A stretch of 64,000 bases of DNA from the NCBI GenBank assembly GCA_002716085.1, contig PAYZ01000017.1:12925-76924 (forward strand). The letters run 5' to 3'. Shown here piece after piece: positions 28,201 through 39,800 of this stretch. How positions within the stretch are numbered: position 1 is the stretch's first letter; each line of letters opens with the position of its first letter. Under the pieces are notes generated by a model. The model saw nothing but the letters and a program-made list of their open reading frames with translations, was not told the DNA's origin and searched no databases. This DNA is from Methanobacteriota archaeon. GTDB taxonomy: Archaea > Thermoplasmatota > Poseidoniia > Poseidoniales > Thalassarchaeaceae. A program made the position numbers and the translations under genes.

Positions 28201-29535
28201 GCTATTGCAGGTCCCAGTACCGTCATAGGAGATGGTATTGTTTGCAAGGAATAGCCTCGAAGCTGCCTCTATGGCATTGGAATAGAATCCTGCCACCACA
28301 GGTGTTAGGGTGGTCTGGAAGATGGAGTTGTTTTCCGCAATTACGTCAAAGGATCCGCCGAGCCATAGCCCGAAGTACCCGTCAATGGGGCCAATTTCAT
28401 TGCCATGGATGCTAACTTCGCTATTGTAAACCTCTATCCCAGAACGTGAGCCGGCTCCTTCTATGTCATTATTCTCGAGGGTAACTAGGGCTCCAGCATA
28501 CGCAGTCACTCCAGTCCCATCTGTTGTGGTTATCTCATTATTGGAGATTTGGAAGTCGAAAGATGAGGTTCCCACTGCCTTCTTCGCGTAGACGTCTATT
28601 CCATTGCAATCCACGTTAATTACTGAGTTTGTGACTTTTCCAGCCGATGACCTCAGAGAGACCCCAAAATCCCCTGAAGGAATGTCCATGTTATCGATCT
28701 CTATGAATGACTTATCGGCCCAAATTACGTGCCTCCCATCATCATTATTCTGACAACCGTTGTTGGTGCCTGTTAGGCTAATATCAGAAATTGAGAATGG
28801 ATTTACCGACGAACCCGAGGAGAAGATTTGCAGTGCTCCGCCTACAATTCCTGTGTTTTCATCCTGCCCAACTGAGAATTGGCCCCCATTAATAGTTGGT
28901 TGAGCTAGATTTGTAGTAAGTACGCTAGAAGTATTCACCTGATTGAAAGAAAGCTCAGTTAGTGTTGGGCTGGCACCGTCTAGAACAAGTGCACCATATC
29001 GGAATTCCCCAATTGAAGAGATGTAGTAGGGAATCCCCCAAGGACCATCGAAGACAACATGCCTTAATTCGGTCTCAGCTAGATCGATAGAACTCCTCAT
29101 CAAGACTCCCTCGAAGCATGATGGATCCTCTATCCATATTTCCTGGTTTCCTGAGCTTAATCCGTAGCATTTTCCTGTTGCACTAGAGTTTTCTGGCTCC
29201 TCCCACCTAAGTGTGATTTGCATCGCTGGGTTGGAATTCGACGGGGCATTGCAATTTGTTGATCCTGCGCAGAGGCTTCCCCTAACATCCAGATGCGTGC
29301 CGTTAGGAAAAGTCACCAGAGCTCCCGGATTGATGATCAGCTTGGCACCAGGAGCGATAGTTACATTCCCAGTTAGAGTGTGTACTCCTGCCCATGTTTC
29401 GGTCTGAGTAATGACTCCAGATGTGGTTTCATTTTGGGCTGACACTGTTCCGGCTGGAATAGCTAGTGACAGCAAAACACTCAGCAAGAACAAACCGCTT
29501 AGTGAAATGGAGCTAAGCTTTCCATTCCCCACCAT
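25222..29535 (-). CDS. Giant cell-surface protein (1437 aa): beta-helix, SCSDGIDNDGD motif, Ig/PKD-like domains, C-terminal TM and acidic tail
   Basis: Signal GLFLLSVLLSLAIPAGTVSA; NDIEGAGSRSGIEVYNSEVSIHGNEI beta-helix; SCSDGIDNDGDLVIDTNDPSCDY; TM FAIGAIAFVAIVALSLLAYFTGF; tail DDQPGWLWDSVAEEWVPDPDYEN. Confidence 0.8.
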   Translation of the reverse strand: MVGNGKLSSISLSGLFLLSVLLSLAIPAGTVSAQNETTSGVITQTETWAGVHTLTGNVTIAPGAKLIINPGALVTFPNGTHLDVRGSLCAGSTNCNAPSNSNPAMQITLRWEEPENSSATGKCYGLSSGNQEIWIEDPSCFEGVLMRSSIDLAETELRHVVFDGPWGIPYYISSIGEFRYGALVLDGASPTLTELSFNQVNTSSVLTTNLAQPTINGGQFSVGQDENTGIVGGALQIFSSGSSVNPFSISDISLTGTNNGCQNNDDGRHVIWADKSFIEIDNMDIPSGDFGVSLRSSAGKVTNSVINVDCNGIDVYAKKAVGTSSFDFQISNNEITTTDGTGVTAYAGALVTLENNDIEGAGSRSGIEVYNSEVSIHGNEIGPIDGYFGLWLGGSFDVIAENNSIFQTTLTPVVAGFYSNAIEAASRLFLANNTISYDGTGTCNSNTHWDGQFPCPVVHAYVTGVTMYDNTISAGGNADGIRAIGSLLDIQRNSFDVQKTGAVIKNFDTGYAEREQYGSLAYFSENNWNQVESTYNVTKSSITAQSEYIPSPPTGEYPVRLSWPDQEAWPDNGFQGQILPTPVKECANCKNMTPRNFPLGLSMDNNSTVFTFANLTNLNLGNIKIATQPTHYAVQVSRAELVRFQTLIEGEKVSDAMVIVEDAVGNDLYRVKTLEDGFTPWIALPSNFHLDFRGLQGGDNPDGFADDQFEDSCSDGIDNDGDLVIDTNDPSCDYSAGTREMSLYRYTAYRFGFGYYSGQFILEENSLQETAHLVNAAPSVQVTEQDGHSYRRIVNITGSAHDGQLANSYASDELAQWDQGGFVHYVQVKNPFTSSWEDSEIAVDNSGALVGEVTRFNHPYKDWFYTIDLEGLAVEGDYTFEFRAFDGIDYSPIVSRTIKLNTQPPTTFVSTPSSFSQHDDGSIAFEGSSQDPYGCPSECNKDVGLVWFQIDGPNYQTITPVQTNEDGTWNWEWDFSTRPRELETYTFTIWTSDSDFCDGEIDECQPVVLTLTIDHRNSRPTISVNQPISETRISSSLDTQISGIARDFDGEVTRVDMEVKDATNDYILVFETSTSEFSEDGEWEIVWDTTQLRHDSEYLLRFRSYDGLNFSDWSQVTIIADNPPNAGNNKPAFDSSNWDSEITLYCDSESNSVDKCTSVEIDLKDFFFDEDNDIEFFSVYNDISSPNDDMHELVVGVGSDGVARFDPADMLYYDDDMETWSLSNVIFIATDAWDSKANSDPINFDVIPLVFSINEPEKSWFDEQEVALYSGIGLPGKQVSVLIGGVPVNTTIISENGTWELGVPGTRIKESSTPEFDYSGQTTVVEPISKGQPLPQSTDWFAIGAIAFVAIVALSLLAYFTGFIGIEINEEDSEQTKEPAQIEENFGEEGHKSKTDEKWWEESESAETNHLERYDDQPGWLWDSVAEEWVPDPDYEN

Positions 29536-29612
29536 GCCCCTTGGGCTTCGTCAAGTCAATTTAACCATAGGGACGAAGCGTATCACTGAATAGTCAGGGA
29601 ATCATGCAAAAT

Positions 29613-30848
29613 CTAAGCTATTCCAAACTCCAAAGCAACCTGTTCGGACCATTCAGCAGCATCTAGCAGACCATATCCAGTTTTTGTGTTGTGCTTTGAG
29701 TCTTGGTTAGGAGCTGGTCTTGCAGAATTGGCTAGCGCGACCTTTACTAGCTGCATTTCATGCTCATCGAAAAACTGGTCATCTCCTGAAATTGTGTCCC
29801 CATGTAAAGAAAGAATCAGGGAGAGTGCCCCGGCAACTAGAACTGTGGAGTCACTAGTGCCTGTTGAATAGGCATAAGGGGGTTCCTTGTCTGTGGAGAT
29901 GCATGACCATAGAAGGACTCCGGGAGCCAAAATCTCTGGCTTCTGATTGGGAAAAACTCTGTCCTGATTAGTCTCAGGATCAGTTATTGATCCTCTTGCG
30001 CTGTCGATCCATGGATCTCCTCCCCTCCCATGGGCCCCTACAGCTATCACCCCAGGAATGCTAGCTGGAGATGAAACGTCCGAATTGTTGGACTGTAGAT
30101 CGAAATTTCCTGCAGCGGCTACGACGAAAATTCCTTCCGATAGCGCCTCCCTTACTGCTTCGGAAGTTTCCGATGACGATGTGCCCCCATTTTCCGCCCC
30201 ACTTCCCAAACTCAGAGAAATAATGTCTGCTTCCTGGGAAATCCTACACCATCTTATTGCCTGCGAAACCATCTTCTCGTTTGCAGATTTGCCAGTAGGA
30301 CCTAGAGCAATTGCTACCGAAAGGGAAACTTCTGGAGCTGCACCGGTAAATGTTCCATTTCCTACGAGAAGTCCTGCCATCAGAGTGCCATGGCTATCAG
30401 AACCTATGTCTCTGATGGCCTCGCTGTTTTCGAAATAGAAGTCCCTGAATCCACTAATTTCCAAATGTGTAAAGTCTGGGTGAGAAGGGTCGATACCTGT
30501 GTCTACTATGCAGACCCGAACTCCTTCTCCGAAAGTCCCTTCTCCTTGTAAGTCGCGGATTCCGCTTTCTTGGTATGCCCACTCCGAATCGGGAAGGACC
30601 TCTCCTAGAAGAGGGGCTATGGAAGGGTACAGTAGGATGAATGAGGCCACTACAGCAGAGAAACCAATCGCCCCCCAAGGCCACAGGAACCTAACTATCG
30701 GACCCATGGGCCACCTAAGCTGTCTAGCCTCATCGTCAGAAAGTCCGTAAGCATCTCCTGGATATCCTGGAGCATCACTGTCTACAGCGGTAAGGATACT
30801 GGAATCTTCTGGTTCCGGCATTAGCTCAAGGTGCCTTATCCCACTCAT
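29613..30848 (-). CDS. Membrane-anchored subtilisin-like serine protease (S8)
   Basis: VCIVDTGIDPSHPDF (Asp), GSDSHGTLMAGLL (His), VVAAAGNFD (Asn), GTSDSTVLVAGAL (Ser); N-terminal TM. The listed ORF to 30938 overlaps the next gene, so internal ATG 30848 is preferred. Confidence 0.88.
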   Translation of the reverse strand: MSGIRHLELMPEPEDSSILTAVDSDAPGYPGDAYGLSDDEARQLRWPMGPIVRFLWPWGAIGFSAVVASFILLYPSIAPLLGEVLPDSEWAYQESGIRDLQGEGTFGEGVRVCIVDTGIDPSHPDFTHLEISGFRDFYFENSEAIRDIGSDSHGTLMAGLLVGNGTFTGAAPEVSLSVAIALGPTGKSANEKMVSQAIRWCRISQEADIISLSLGSGAENGGTSSSETSEAVREALSEGIFVVAAAGNFDLQSNNSDVSSPASIPGVIAVGAHGRGGDPWIDSARGSITDPETNQDRVFPNQKPEILAPGVLLWSCISTDKEPPYAYSTGTSDSTVLVAGALSLILSLHGDTISGDDQFFDEHEMQLVKVALANSARPAPNQDSKHNTKTGYGLLDAAEWSEQVALEFGIA

Positions 30849-30879
30849 GCTGATCGTTGCCAGCGTACTGGTGTTAGTA

Positions 30880-33800
30880 TTAGAACGGGGCGCTGACCCT
30901 TCTTCCGGGCCTCTTTGTGAAGAATAAGAGAGCGGCAATAAGAAGGATTACGAAGACATATGCCATATATTTCAGGTTTTCATTCTCCTCCGAAGCAGCC
31001 CACAACTGAGCCTCTTCGACACAAGATGGCTTGCCTTCTGCTGCTTGTGTCCCGCATGGCTCGGATCTTTCGCCTAGATCCTCACCTACGATCTGGAACA
31101 GGATAAAGAAATTCTTCGACTCTTGGAATTGTGTGTAGTCCATTTCCATGTAAAATGTGGTTTGGTTCTGACTATCGACATCAGCAGTGGCTGAGAAGTT
31201 GACACCCGCCTCAGTTTCACAGCGAATATCTTCACAAAGTGTCGCCAGGAGGGTTACATCTTTGGCGGCTACATTTCCAGAGTTTGAGACGATGACTGAA
31301 TAGGTTTCAATTTCTCCGAATTCAGCGAACTTGCCCCCTAGGAGCCTTAGACTATCGTCATCCCCAACAATTGAAAGTGAGGGTGAGTCCAAAATAAGAG
31401 TAGACTCTCCAGAGTATGAGTTGTTTGATTGGTCTGTTACATTGTATCGGATAGTCTCAGCGTATTGGCTAGGGAACTGGTGCAGGGGCTTCTTGACTAG
31501 GGTGAATGTCGCGATTCCATCCGAGAAAGGTGATGACGGTTGGGTTAGTGGCCCTGTCAAGTCCCAGCCGTCTGGAGTTTCGAATTCGAAGGAGAATATC
31601 TCGTCTGCGTTTCCGAGATTCTTGAATGGGATTTCGATAGAAACGGTGGTTTCGTCTGGTCCGAAGTATAGTGTATCTGGATTTGTCATCTCGAAATCCC
31701 TAATTGCAGGGATTTTCACCTTGACCTCAGACTGAGTAGAGTATCCCTCGTTAGTCGAGAACTTGAGTAGAATCCTGTGCCCATCAGGGAAGTGGTGAGC
31801 AAGGCTGCTATTTGCAGGAGTGACCCTAATTTTGATGCTCTTGGAGATTTCATTATCTAGGCCCATGTCAAAAGAAAGGCTCTCGTTCCAATTTCCAGTC
31901 CCATTCTCGAACTCAACCTTCCAATTCAGGCCGTCCATACCGGGAACGGTTCCTGATACTCGGTATGAGTCAAACGAGTTGTGCCCATCATAGTCAGCTC
32001 TGAGTGTGAATTCTGCGTTCTGGTAAGTGCATCCTTCTGTGCAGCTAGGATCTTGCTTGGCTACGGAGACTGTTTCTCCAGAAACGGTTGATATTACTAT
32101 GTCCTGCTTTGACTCCCTTTCTATGTTCAGGGTAACAATTGGGCTTTCCTGGCCAGACCTGATTGTGAATCCCTTCCCTCCGGAATATGTTACATTCCTG
32201 CCACTCTCAGGCAATACGAACTTGCTTGATGCTTGAACAAGTCCAGCAGGGAGGAGCATCCGGAGATGCCCTTCGGAATCCAATTCTTCCAACCATGCTA
32301 GGTTACCGATCTCGATGAAAAGATCGTAATCTGGCGGATCTGGGAGTCCATCTAGGTCTTGGAGTTCTTTCTCCACTCCTTGGAAGTCGAGCCACCTAGT
32401 GTCTAGGTCCAGGTTTCCGCCTATTGCAAATTCTGAATCAATAGTGCCGCCATCTACGCCAACGCCTATTGATTCGATGGAGACCAGGCCTTGGCATTCA
32501 GTCGAGCTCATTTCCCCCGTTGTCATTGCGTAAACTATCCAGGTTCCGGGCTCTACAGATGCGGTCCACTCCCCAGTAAATCCTGAGCTGTCCAGATTTT
32601 CTACTCTTGTCGCAGAGACCCTCTCTCTTGAGAAGTCTCTGGGAGGAATTAGGGTAACTTGCCACTCCCCTTCCGTTACGCAAGTCTGATCGAGATATGT
32701 TATTTGTCCGGAAATCTCGACTTCGCCAGCTGAAATCTCTATGTCTTTGGCAACTGATTCCATTGCAACTTCGAGTGAGCTATTTTCGGTTTCAAATCCT
32801 TCCAACTCCACGCTAACGTTCCAGATGCTTTGGGCCGGAAGGAAAGTTGACCAAGCCCCTGTAGAGCTAGAGTTTGTTGAGAAGGCAGGGGACGAAGAGT
32901 TTCCTGAGTTGTTCAAGGAGAAAGACACAGTAGCATTTGGCAGGCCCTCGAATACTCCTGCATTGCCATCATCGTTCAAATCCCAGAAAACTTTACCACT
33001 GGCCAAGACTAGGTATTCCACCATCTTTGTCACTTGGTGTTCTGATCCTGCGGAAACGCCAGAGTCAGCTAGAGGCGAGTTTTCGAGGAGGAGTCTTACC
33101 CCGTTTTCATCGGTTTGGTTCATCCGAATGTTCCAGTTTCCTGGTGTAGTCCTGATTAGGACAGGTTCGGTGAATCCTAGATGCGAGACTATGAAAGATC
33201 CTAGGCCATCTTGGGATTCTATAACTAGTTCCAGAGACTCCAGATATTCTTCTTGAATGCTTGAATTAAGAGTGACTGTGAATTCTGCTAATTGCCCGGT
33301 TCTTAGGTTGTTCCTAACTCCAGCAGTTGACTGGTTCACTGAGATCAGCGATCTTAGTCCTTCGAAAACTCCATTGTTAGTCTCAAACTCATCTACTATT
33401 ACAATCCATTCTCCTTCCTGCACATAGTCAGCGATTGTTCCATTTTCGTCGGTAGTGAAAGTCTGAATCCAGTTGTTTTCGGTGTTCTGGAGCTTGACAA
33501 TGTGGTTTACCATTCTTTGGTCACTCTCATTTCTCAGGGTGATGTTTAGAAGCCACAGTGGTTCGAAACCAATAGATCTCTCAATTGTGGATGAGTCGAG
33601 TCCGACGTCGAATATCTCATTGGTGTCATACAGGGTGTCGAAAGGATCGTCCAAAGAAGCATTTGCCCTTTCCACTACTATCCTGTACTTTCCTGGCTCA
33701 AGAGAAACTTGAGCAGAGCCGGTGGAAACCCAGGAGCTGTCCTCAAGTTCTACAGAGAGTCCGGATCCATTGGAGGTTAGTGGGATGATCTCGAATGGAT

Positions 33801-36800
33801 AGCTGACTGGAGTGCCGTTAGTTACGTTGTTATCGCCTTCATGATCTATGTAGAAATCAATTACCACAGTGCTGTTTTCATCCGGGTCTGAGATAATTAG
33901 TAACTCTACATTTGAGCTCTCGCTGGCGTTTACTGTTTTGGTCTCTGAAGATGAAGCCATCTCTCCAGCTTCAAGGGTGAATGACCAGTTTCCTAAGGGG
34001 AGAAGCATGTCGAATTTCCCTAATTCATCGACTTCCTCCCTCCAAACTGAATCGGAGCTACCATCCAAGTTGTTTGCAATCGCATGCACTGACTTCCAAT
34101 CTTTGAAAGCCTGATTGTATGCATTTCCCTCTCTGTTGAAGCTTACACTTCCGAAAACCATAGAGGATTCTATCAATTCGATTGTTATTGGCCCCATACC
34201 CTCTGAGACTACGAATCTTGTTCCGTTGGAGAGAAGTCCACCGGAGCCAACTGTGCTCTCGGAAGTGGCATTTACGTGGGCGCCTATTGGTAGTACTATG
34301 CTGAAGTCACCATTGGAGTCACTTGTTGTGGTGAGTGAAAATCCTGACCATTGGAATTCTACTTCTTTGAAGGCCGCAGGGGATCCCGATTGGCCCTCTT
34401 GGGAATCGAATCCTGGTTTGAATAGGATGCTTCCATTGACCGAGTGGCTAACTCTGAATTGGTATGATTGGCCCGTGGAGTCATCTTCTCCTACCTCTAT
34501 TCTCTCCCATAGCTGCTTATCTTCGCTTAATGTGTAGTTCATGATCCAAGTTCCAGGCAGCAATTCCACCGAGTAAGTCTTAGATTGGTTGTCAAACAGT
34601 GCTATAACCTGGGACAATGACTGGTTCTCGGGTCTGAGAATTAGTTCTAGGCCATCTACAGAATCTCCATCGTCAGAGAGGGAGAATGTTAGGTCAGAAG
34701 TCTTGGGTACTGTGGATGGGAATGATGCTAGAGAAGCTTGTTCTGGGGAGAAGATGAATTCCTGTCGTATCTCTGGGAATCCATCATCATCGATGTCAAC
34801 AGAAGCCAAGTATGAGCCTGGTATAACTGGGGACACTTCGAATGATCCATTCTCGTCAGGTAAGGCAAAGCAGGGAGGCACTATCACAAGTCCGCACTCT
34901 GTTGTAGCATTATCGGAAGACCCGTTGATGGCATAAATCTCAATCGGACTTTCAAGGGGATCTCCAGAGTGCATTGATACAGTTCCCTTTATCGATCCCC
35001 CGAATATTGACACTGGAGAAGGTGCTTCTGAGGGAGATAGCGGTATTGTGAATGTATCAGTTAGAAGGACGATATTTTCCCCGCCGAAATCGACAGAAAC
35101 GGTGTACTCGCCTGGAAGTGCGTCCACTATGTGGAAAGTCCCCGAGCTGACCATCGGCCCACTGAAAGAGCCGTTTCCGGAGAAAGTTCCAGAGCCATTG
35201 ATCGTGCCGAAATTTCCTGAGTCGGACTCTATTGAAGAGTTTGTTTCAAAGGTTCCCGAGCCGACGAATGTAGCTTGGTTGAGGTCCCGAGTGTACTCAC
35301 TAATTCCTTGAGAAGTGAATCTTCCGGATCCGTAAATTGATCCATTTAGTGCATATTCGCCCTCTTGGATCATGCATGCCTCAAATCCTGTAGGCACTTG
35401 TTGGCCATCTTGGCAAGATGTGACATCCCCAGATATTGATCCTACTAGGATCCCAATTCCAGTGAATTCTCCGTCTCCTACGATACTGTGGTTGTCGTAT
35501 ATTTTCTGCGTGTGTGTCCCAGTGAAGGCCTTGACAGACACTGCTCCATCTGAAACAACCCTCCCGTCACCGAATAGAGTAACCTCTCCATTCCCAGTGA
35601 AGTAAAGAGATTCACCAACCATTGTCCCGTTAGATGTAGGAGCCGAGTATGGGATGATTGAGACTTCATCGGAAACGGGAGTAAGGATAACCTGGGTATC
35701 AGCTACTGGTTCTCCATCGAAGTCCGGCTCGCCTGACCATGAGAGTAACCCTGTTGCAGATGACGGGAGGACTGAGATCGGAGCTTCGATTACTGATTTA
35801 CCATTGCTATGTCCGTCTTCACCGGACACGTTCACTATAGTTTCAGATAGCCAAGTCGAACCGTATACGTTGCCCAGAATTCCAGTTACTGGATTGATGT
35901 TTCTATTTGTTGATGACTCGGATAGCAACTCGTACATTGCTGATCCCATTCCAGTCATAATTGCCGACCTTCCAGATTCGATATCAGGATCCCCGGTGAA
36001 TGCTGAGATTCGGATTTTTCCTGATGGCACTATGAAACTGAATCTTCCTTCTTGATCCGATTGGGTGCTACCTATTGGGATCCAGAAGGTTCTGGAATCC
36101 CTATCCACGACATTTCCGAATTCGTCGGCATTTTCCTCTCCGCTAAATGCATCTCGCTCTATCAGAATCCTCGCATTTGGAACTGGCCCTATTCCATCCA
36201 GTGAAACGGTACCTTCAAGAGTTGCTCCACTATAGTACTTCAGGATCTTTACCAGTCTGTTTGAGTCGTATTCTGTTCCGCAGTATTTGTCCATCTGGCC
36301 GGAAATTGTAAGGACTGTTTCTTCGACTGTCGAAGATGCTGGAGAGTTCAAAGTAATTGTTTGTTCGTCTGAATCGTGATTGATCACATCCACAATGCCT
36401 GGAATTGGACCAGAGCTATCTTGTGAAGATGAAGACAAATTCCATGGCCCTCCGGATTGTATCTGTCCCCAGCCAGACAACAGGCTAGCATCCGAAGATA
36501 GTGTGACGTTTGTCAGAGTTGAGCTTCCCTGGGATGTAGAAGCGGTTCCGGAAATCTCAATTCTCTCGCATCCCGATCCATCATCTGGGTCATACCAGTT
36601 GGATAGCACGAAGTGATTCATCATTGCTCCAGGTAGTGCTAATGCGCCCTCCAAGTAGCTACCTGGTGATCCTGGAACGAAGTTTGGGGCTATCCAAGAA
36701 GATGGGGAGTCAGCATCACCTAATTGTCCTCCGGGAGATGGCAATCCCAGAGTCGATGTCCCGTATCCGACATATGTCCTAGCGACCATAGTATCGAAGA

Positions 36801-39800
36801 AAGCTGAGGTATGCTGGTAATCTATGTCAGTCATGGCAATCATGTCCTCTGCGGTAGTAGCCCCAGATGCCTGTGATCGGAGATCCTGCATATACTGGTC
36901 CTGATACTCTTGTGGGGTCATCATCCCCTGGTTGGTCTCATATGTGGTGGTGATGTATGTGTCAATGTCCAATCCGGAAAGGTGTGTTGGAGCGTGGAAG
37001 ATTCCGGTTGTTTGACCTCGGTGGTACCCTGAGTAGTCGGCATAGTATTTTCCTCCGAGAGGGAACAGCTTATTGTCCACGGCAAAGTACCTTATTTCGT
37101 GATTCCTACCTGCAGTTTCCCCATATGGTAGACCGTAATCGCTTACTTCATAGGAATCTATCGATGAAATCCCATCATATATCTGTACTAACTGGCTCAG
37201 ATTGAATGCAGTAATGAGGAACGCCCTCATTAGTCCGAAGTTTGCATTGGCTCTATGAAGTGCTGTGGAAACGTCATAGTAGTCGACAAAAAGGTCGTTA
37301 GTATACCGGTATCCAGCAAGATCGTAGTGAGTGGGGTTGTCCTCATTCAAATCATACGAAGATGAGGACCCTCTTGCCTCATCGAACAATGAAAGGGCTT
37401 CCGACCTATTCGTAGTAGCTTCTCCGAATGCATCTCCGTCTTTGATGACAACCCAGAATTCATCATCAAGCGGGATTCCTTCTTCATCCAGCATCTTCCC
37501 CTTTAGCAAGTCCGTATTTCCGTATTCCGCAACAAGAGACATGGACCTATCTCTCAAGAAGTCCAAGTCATTGTTGGTGATAATCTCTTCAAATTCAACG
37601 ACTTGTTCGGGAGACATGCTTTCGTTAATTACTGAAATGAAATCGTCTGTAAGACCGCCTCCATTGATCTTTCTGTCACCCATGGCTAGCGTAGCTATGA
37701 ATAAAGAAAGAGTATCCTCCTGGCCAGCCGATAGTAGCAAGGCACCACTGTTAGGAATTCCTGACTGGAAGTTGTCTGCCACAGTTGGATGCTGTCCCGA
37801 CGATAGGGCTTGGAATCCATAGTCCCACCAAGATACGAATGCCGGCCTTTGGCTGAATTCTATATCGCTATCTTGTTTTGAAAGCCAATCGTAGGCCTGG
37901 TTCCAACCCTGTGAGTTGAATGAGGGGCCAAAAGTGCCCATGTACCATAAACCAGATTCGGCAGGGTCGTATTTGTCACTATTCATTATTGAGAAAAGGT
38001 TGAAGAAATCCTGCCTCAAAATGTCTGGAGCAATGTTGTAGATGCTCTCATCTATCTCATATGCCGCCTCTTCCCCTCTAGGAATCCCGGAATCTATTCC
38101 ATAAGTGGTATGTTGGGAAGTAATTAGTAGGATGACGAGTATCATCGCAGGGACCCCCGGCTTAGACTTTGAAGCCGGCCAGATTGATCGGAATCGAGTC
38201 CTAGGAGTCCCAATTCCTGAGTTTCTCCATACTTTGGTGAAAGCTGGGAAATTCGCTCCCGTCCAGAGCATGGAGATTCCGATTCCCCCTGCAACTGCCA
38301 TAGCAGGTGTTGCATTGATGATGAACCTGCCAGCTGTCCAAGCCATGTAGGTTGCAATGATTGTCCATAGACCTAGTAGAGTGAGGTCGGCCTTGCTCTT
38401 TCTACTGCCCCTCCAAAGAAGAACGAACGAGCATCCTATCGCAATGAGGGCCACTATAGGCCCATATGATGCAAATAGAACCCCTCTGTCCGGAGCCTGG
38501 GCCTCACCAATGGTGCCAAAGATCTTGTTCTTGGAGAAGTAGAATCCTCCCGTGAAAAGTATGTCCCAGCCAGCGTACACTTCTGCGATCTGTAGCAGGT
38601 AGAGCAAAGCTAGGATTGAGCCGAAGAGTGTGCCTCCGCCCATCACGACAAGAAGCCATGGCTTGTCTCGGAAAGAGCTTGAAACCCATCCAACTGCGAA
38701 TGTGAAACCGATAATATACAACATTGGCTGCATTCCGCTGGGTGCGAAAAGCAGATTCATACCGGGCCATGCATAGAATGGTGCAGGGATTAATATCGAG
38801 GTAATCATCATCTGAAGGGCCGCAGAAGTGAACTGTAGACTATCCCTTCCCCTGAAGATGTTAATTACTACTTGGAAAGAGTAAGCCAAGAATAGGATAC
38901 CCGGGCCGTAAACGAATCCTTTCCAACCTAGAGCCATTACGGAGAATGCTATTCCCGACATAGTGGCATTGGCCATCAATACGGGATTGGTCTTCCACGT
39001 CTCCCTCATTCCAGCAACGATGTAAAGTGGATTTCTACTTGCAGATCCGAAAACGTTCTTGTTTTCTACATTCTCTACGGCTCTGATCCAGAAGTAGAAT
39101 GCTATTGCAAGGAATAACATCGCGAACGAGTCGTGGTCTGACATTGCGAATGTAGAACGGCTCATATGGCCGGGCATAAGTGCGATGAGCCATGCTGCAA
39201 AAATTCCGGCTGATTTGCTATGGACCCTACTGGCAATTCCTGCTACTGGGATCACGATCATAGCACCATAAATTGCCGGAAGTGCTGACATGGACCACCA
39301 AACTGCTTCTTCTGGAGCGATTTCCAAAACCCAAGAGAGAGCAAGTGCCCCTAATGCCAGAGTCCAAGAGAATAGTGGTGGTCGGGGGTTAATTCCCCCA
39401 CTTGGATATGATCTATCGTGATCGTAAATCAGGTGGCTCCTCTCAGCAATTACGAAGTCAACCACTCTCTTCATGTACCAAGGATCTGAACCTCCAGTCA
39501 TGTCCCAAAGCCCAGTCCCGCTAGCATTCATGGCCGGAATAACATTCCAAGCTGTTCTGACCACTAGGGCTACTATGAATGCAATGGAGATCATCAGAGG
39601 GTACGAGTTTAATTCCCACCAGACTCTGAATCCGCTTCTTTCACGGCTTGGAGCGATGTCACCGAATATCCCCCTAGAGGCAAAGAAAATTGCGAAGAAG
39701 TTGAGCCAGAATCCTAGGAAGAACCATGAGAACGATCCTATGAATCCATCCTCGGAGAATATTGATGGGAGCTCGTTACCAATCTCATGCAAATGTCCAA

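Noticed and set aside
30849-30938. S8 protease N-terminal extension overlapping aglB
   Set aside because: Overlaps the aglB 3' end and is low-complexity; the internal ATG at 30848 is a better start.
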